Source: an uncultured Dechloromonas sp.
GTDB taxonomy: Bacteria; Pseudomonadota; Gammaproteobacteria; Burkholderiales; Rhodocyclaceae
Direction of reading: 5' to 3'
Assembly (NCBI GenBank): GCA_946477505.1
Contig: CAMKYP010000027.1
Location: 1-16,191 of the forward strand
Length of the DNA: 16,191 nt
The notes beneath the pieces were generated by a model, which was given only the letters and a program-made list of their open reading frames with translations, was not told where the DNA came from and searched no databases. This document shows positions 14,961 to 16,191 of this stretch, piece by piece; the stretch's first letter is position 1; the number at the start of each line of letters is the position of its first letter. Made by a program: the position numbers and the translations under genes.

Positions 14961-14989
14961 ACGATAAACAGCGTAAAGTATCTGCACAA
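14961..14989 (-). promoter_or_regulatory. Promoter of the MFS-acuI-tautomerase unit
   Basis: On the minus strand, TTGTGC (14984-14989) and TATCGT (14961-14966) are 17 bases apart, each matching four of six consensus bases, which fits a weak, activator-dependent sigma-70 promoter. A second inverted repeat, agatac (14957-14962) and gtatct (14978-14983), overlaps the spacer and -10 and could be the LysR activation subsite. Confidence 0.5.
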
Positions 14990-15013
14990 ATGATTTGTTG
15001 AGAACAATTCATT
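14989..15013. promoter_or_regulatory. LysR-type operator: 25-bp near-perfect palindrome
   Basis: The arms aatga/tcatt and ttgtt/aacaa are symmetric around gag (15000-15002), with one mismatched pair between them. The core ttgttgagaacaa is a textbook T-N11-A LysR box. It touches the -35 of the divergent MFS promoter and lies 18 bases before the lysR start, so it can serve both activation of the transporter unit and autorepression of lysR. Confidence 0.78.
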
Positions 15014-15031
15014 CTTTTATTGAGATACCCC

Positions 15032-15895
15032 ATGGAACTCATCGCCCTCCGCACCTTTCAGGCCGTCGTCGAAGAAGGCGGCATCCTCGCCGCGTCGCGC
15101 AAACTGAATACCGTCCAGTCCAACGTTACCGGCCGCATCCGCAAGCTGGAGGAAGAGCTGGGTGCCGAACTGTTCTTCCGCAAGGGACGCGGGCTGGAAC
15201 TCGCCCCCTCGGGCCGCGTGCTCCTTGATTACGCCCGACGCATGCTGCAACTGGAGCGCCAGACTGCCAACGCGGTCCGTCAGGTCGGTGAAAGTGTCGG
15301 CGAACTGCGCATCGGCTCGATGGAAACCTTTGCCGCGCTGCACCTGCCCAGCGCCCTGAAAGGTGTGCGCGCCAGCCATCCGCGCATGGAGGTTCGCGTT
15401 TATACGGATACGACCAGCGCCTTGACCGAGAAGGTGCTCGACCACAAGCTGGACTGCGCCTTTGTCGCCGGCCCGGTCGTCCATCCCGACCTGCGCTTCG
15501 AGGAACTGGTCGTCGAGGAACTGGTGCAAGTCCATGCAGCCGGCACCGATCCGGTCATGCTGCCCCTGATCATGTTTCGCGAAGGCTGCGCTTATCGCAC
15601 TCGGGCCATCGCCTGGCAGCGCAAGCAGGGCCATGCGCTATCCGATGCCATGGAATTCGGCACGCTGGAAGGAATTCTCGGCTGCATTGCCGTCGGCCTT
15701 GGCTGGACCTTGATGCCGCGACGGGTCGTCGAACAATCGGCACACGCCGCCGATCTGGTCATTGAGTCCGTTCCGCCGGATATCGCCCGCATACCGACCG
15801 GCATGATCTCCTTGCGCAACGGCCCGCGCATGCCGGTCCTGAAAACGTTGAGCGATGGCGTGGCCGCCTCCGCCCGGTGTCCCTTGGCTGCCTGA
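15032..15895 (+). CDS. LysR-family transcriptional regulator
   Basis: This 287-residue protein has the LysR winged helix at the N-terminus (residues 1-60: LRTFQAVVEEGGILAASRKLNTV, SNVTGRIRKLEEELGAELFFRKGR), a linker helix, and a substrate-binding domain from about residue 90 (GELRIGSMET). The effector domain is on the short side of normal. The ATG at 15032 is chosen because an upstream TTG frame (15020) adds only four residues; the ribosome site is weak. It is divergent from the MFS-acuI-tautomerase unit, with a LysR box between, and so is the probable regulator of that unit and of itself. The inducer is likely the transported or metabolised acid, which the sequence does not identify. Confidence 0.92.
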   Translation: MELIALRTFQAVVEEGGILAASRKLNTVQSNVTGRIRKLEEELGAELFFRKGRGLELAPSGRVLLDYARRMLQLERQTANAVRQVGESVGELRIGSMETFAALHLPSALKGVRASHPRMEVRVYTDTTSALTEKVLDHKLDCAFVAGPVVHPDLRFEELVVEELVQVHAAGTDPVMLPLIMFREGCAYRTRAIAWQRKQGHALSDAMEFGTLEGILGCIAVGLGWTLMPRRVVEQSAHAADLVIESVPPDIARIPTGMISLRNGPRMPVLKTLSDGVAASARCPLAA

Positions 15896-15901
15896 CGACG
15901 C

Positions 15902-16191
15902 TCAGGACTTGAGCAGTTCCTCGCGCGACCCGAGCCAGCGCTGCAAGTGCTTCTCGGCCAGCGCGGGATGCGCGGTCAGCATTTCCTCAGCCACCTCGCG
16001 CGCCAGGGCGATCAGGTCGGCATCCATTTCCAGATCGGCATAGCGCAACAAGGGCACACCGCTCTGCCGGCTGCCGACGAACTCGCCCGGACCGCGTAGC
16101 TGCAGGTCCTGGCGGGCGATCTCGAAACCATCGGTATTCTCGAAGATGATCTTCAGCCGCTGGCGAGCGATTTCGCCGAGCGGCCCGGCAT
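15902..16191 (-). CDS. recG: ATP-dependent DNA helicase RecG, C-terminal part (5' end outside window)
   Basis: The last 95 residues are present. They match the RecG C-terminal end: ARQRLKIIFENTDGFEIARQDLQLRGPGEFVGSRQSG, which contains the conserved helicase motif VI-adjacent TRG-like wedge-coupled segment, and the final helix ending RWLGSREELLKS. RecG remodels stalled replication forks and branched DNA. It is convergent with lysR, with six bases between the stops and no T-tailed terminator, so the two transcripts probably overlap. Confidence 0.9.
   Translation of the reverse strand, partial: AGPLGEIARQRLKIIFENTDGFEIARQDLQLRGPGEFVGSRQSGVPLLRYADLEMDADLIALAREVAEEMLTAHPALAEKHLQRWLGSREELLKS

Noticed and set aside
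13715..15007. Extension of the acuI frame to 758 residues
   Set aside because: It reads through the MFS gene in the wrong frame; acuI has a good ribosome site and standard length from 13714.
1..16191. CRISPR array, tRNA, rRNA, transposon ends or phage attachment site
   Set aside because: No regularly spaced repeats, tRNA-like cloverleaf, transposase motif or direct terminal repeats were found on reading both strands.

Overview
The window is a GC-rich, densely packed chromosomal segment. It most resembles a betaproteobacterium of the Rhodocyclales type (Dechloromonas/Azonexus-like). That assignment rests on protein character (YhdH/AcuI, YbfB-type MFS, DedA-rhodanese fusion, chemotaxis genes), not on a marker gene, so treat it as an inference. 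No rRNA, tRNA, CRISPR array, insertion sequence or phage gene was seen.

The left half (1-7784, minus strand) is one apparent operon of at least eight genes: arsR-family regulator, aas (acyltransferase/acyl-ACP synthetase), Tat-type amidohydrolase, LplT-PlsC fusion, Lgt-like protein, two small membrane proteins, and a multi-cluster radical SAM protein that runs off the left edge. Each of the seven gene junctions is a stop/start overlap (ATGA, GTGA or TGATG). The only visible promoter is in front of arsR, inside a perfect 9-bp inverted repeat that looks like the repressor's own operator. The contents point to phospholipid handling: fatty acid activation, lysophospholipid flipping and acylation, a diacylglyceryl-transferase-like enzyme, and a radical SAM enzyme of the family that includes archaeal tetraether lipid synthase. 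I infer an uncharacterised membrane-lipid modification system. The first small membrane gene is readable only with a one-base frame change at a G-run.

The middle (7910-10390) holds a minus-strand DedA-rhodanese fusion. Divergent from it is a plus-strand pair: a single-domain CheY-like receiver and an alpha/beta hydrolase, closed by a good intrinsic terminator.

From 10391 to 12416 there is a minus-strand methyl-accepting chemotaxis protein broken by a frameshift near 11651, an AT-rich leader with a plausible promoter, a strong two-way terminator, and a 33-residue single-pass membrane protein.

The right part (12516-15895) is a three-gene minus-strand unit (YbfB-like MFS transporter, acuI acrylyl-CoA reductase, 4-oxalocrotonate tautomerase-like protein). 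It is divergent from a LysR regulator, and the intergenic region carries a near-perfect 25-bp palindrome of LysR-box form next to a promoter. The window ends in the 3' part of recG, convergent with lysR.
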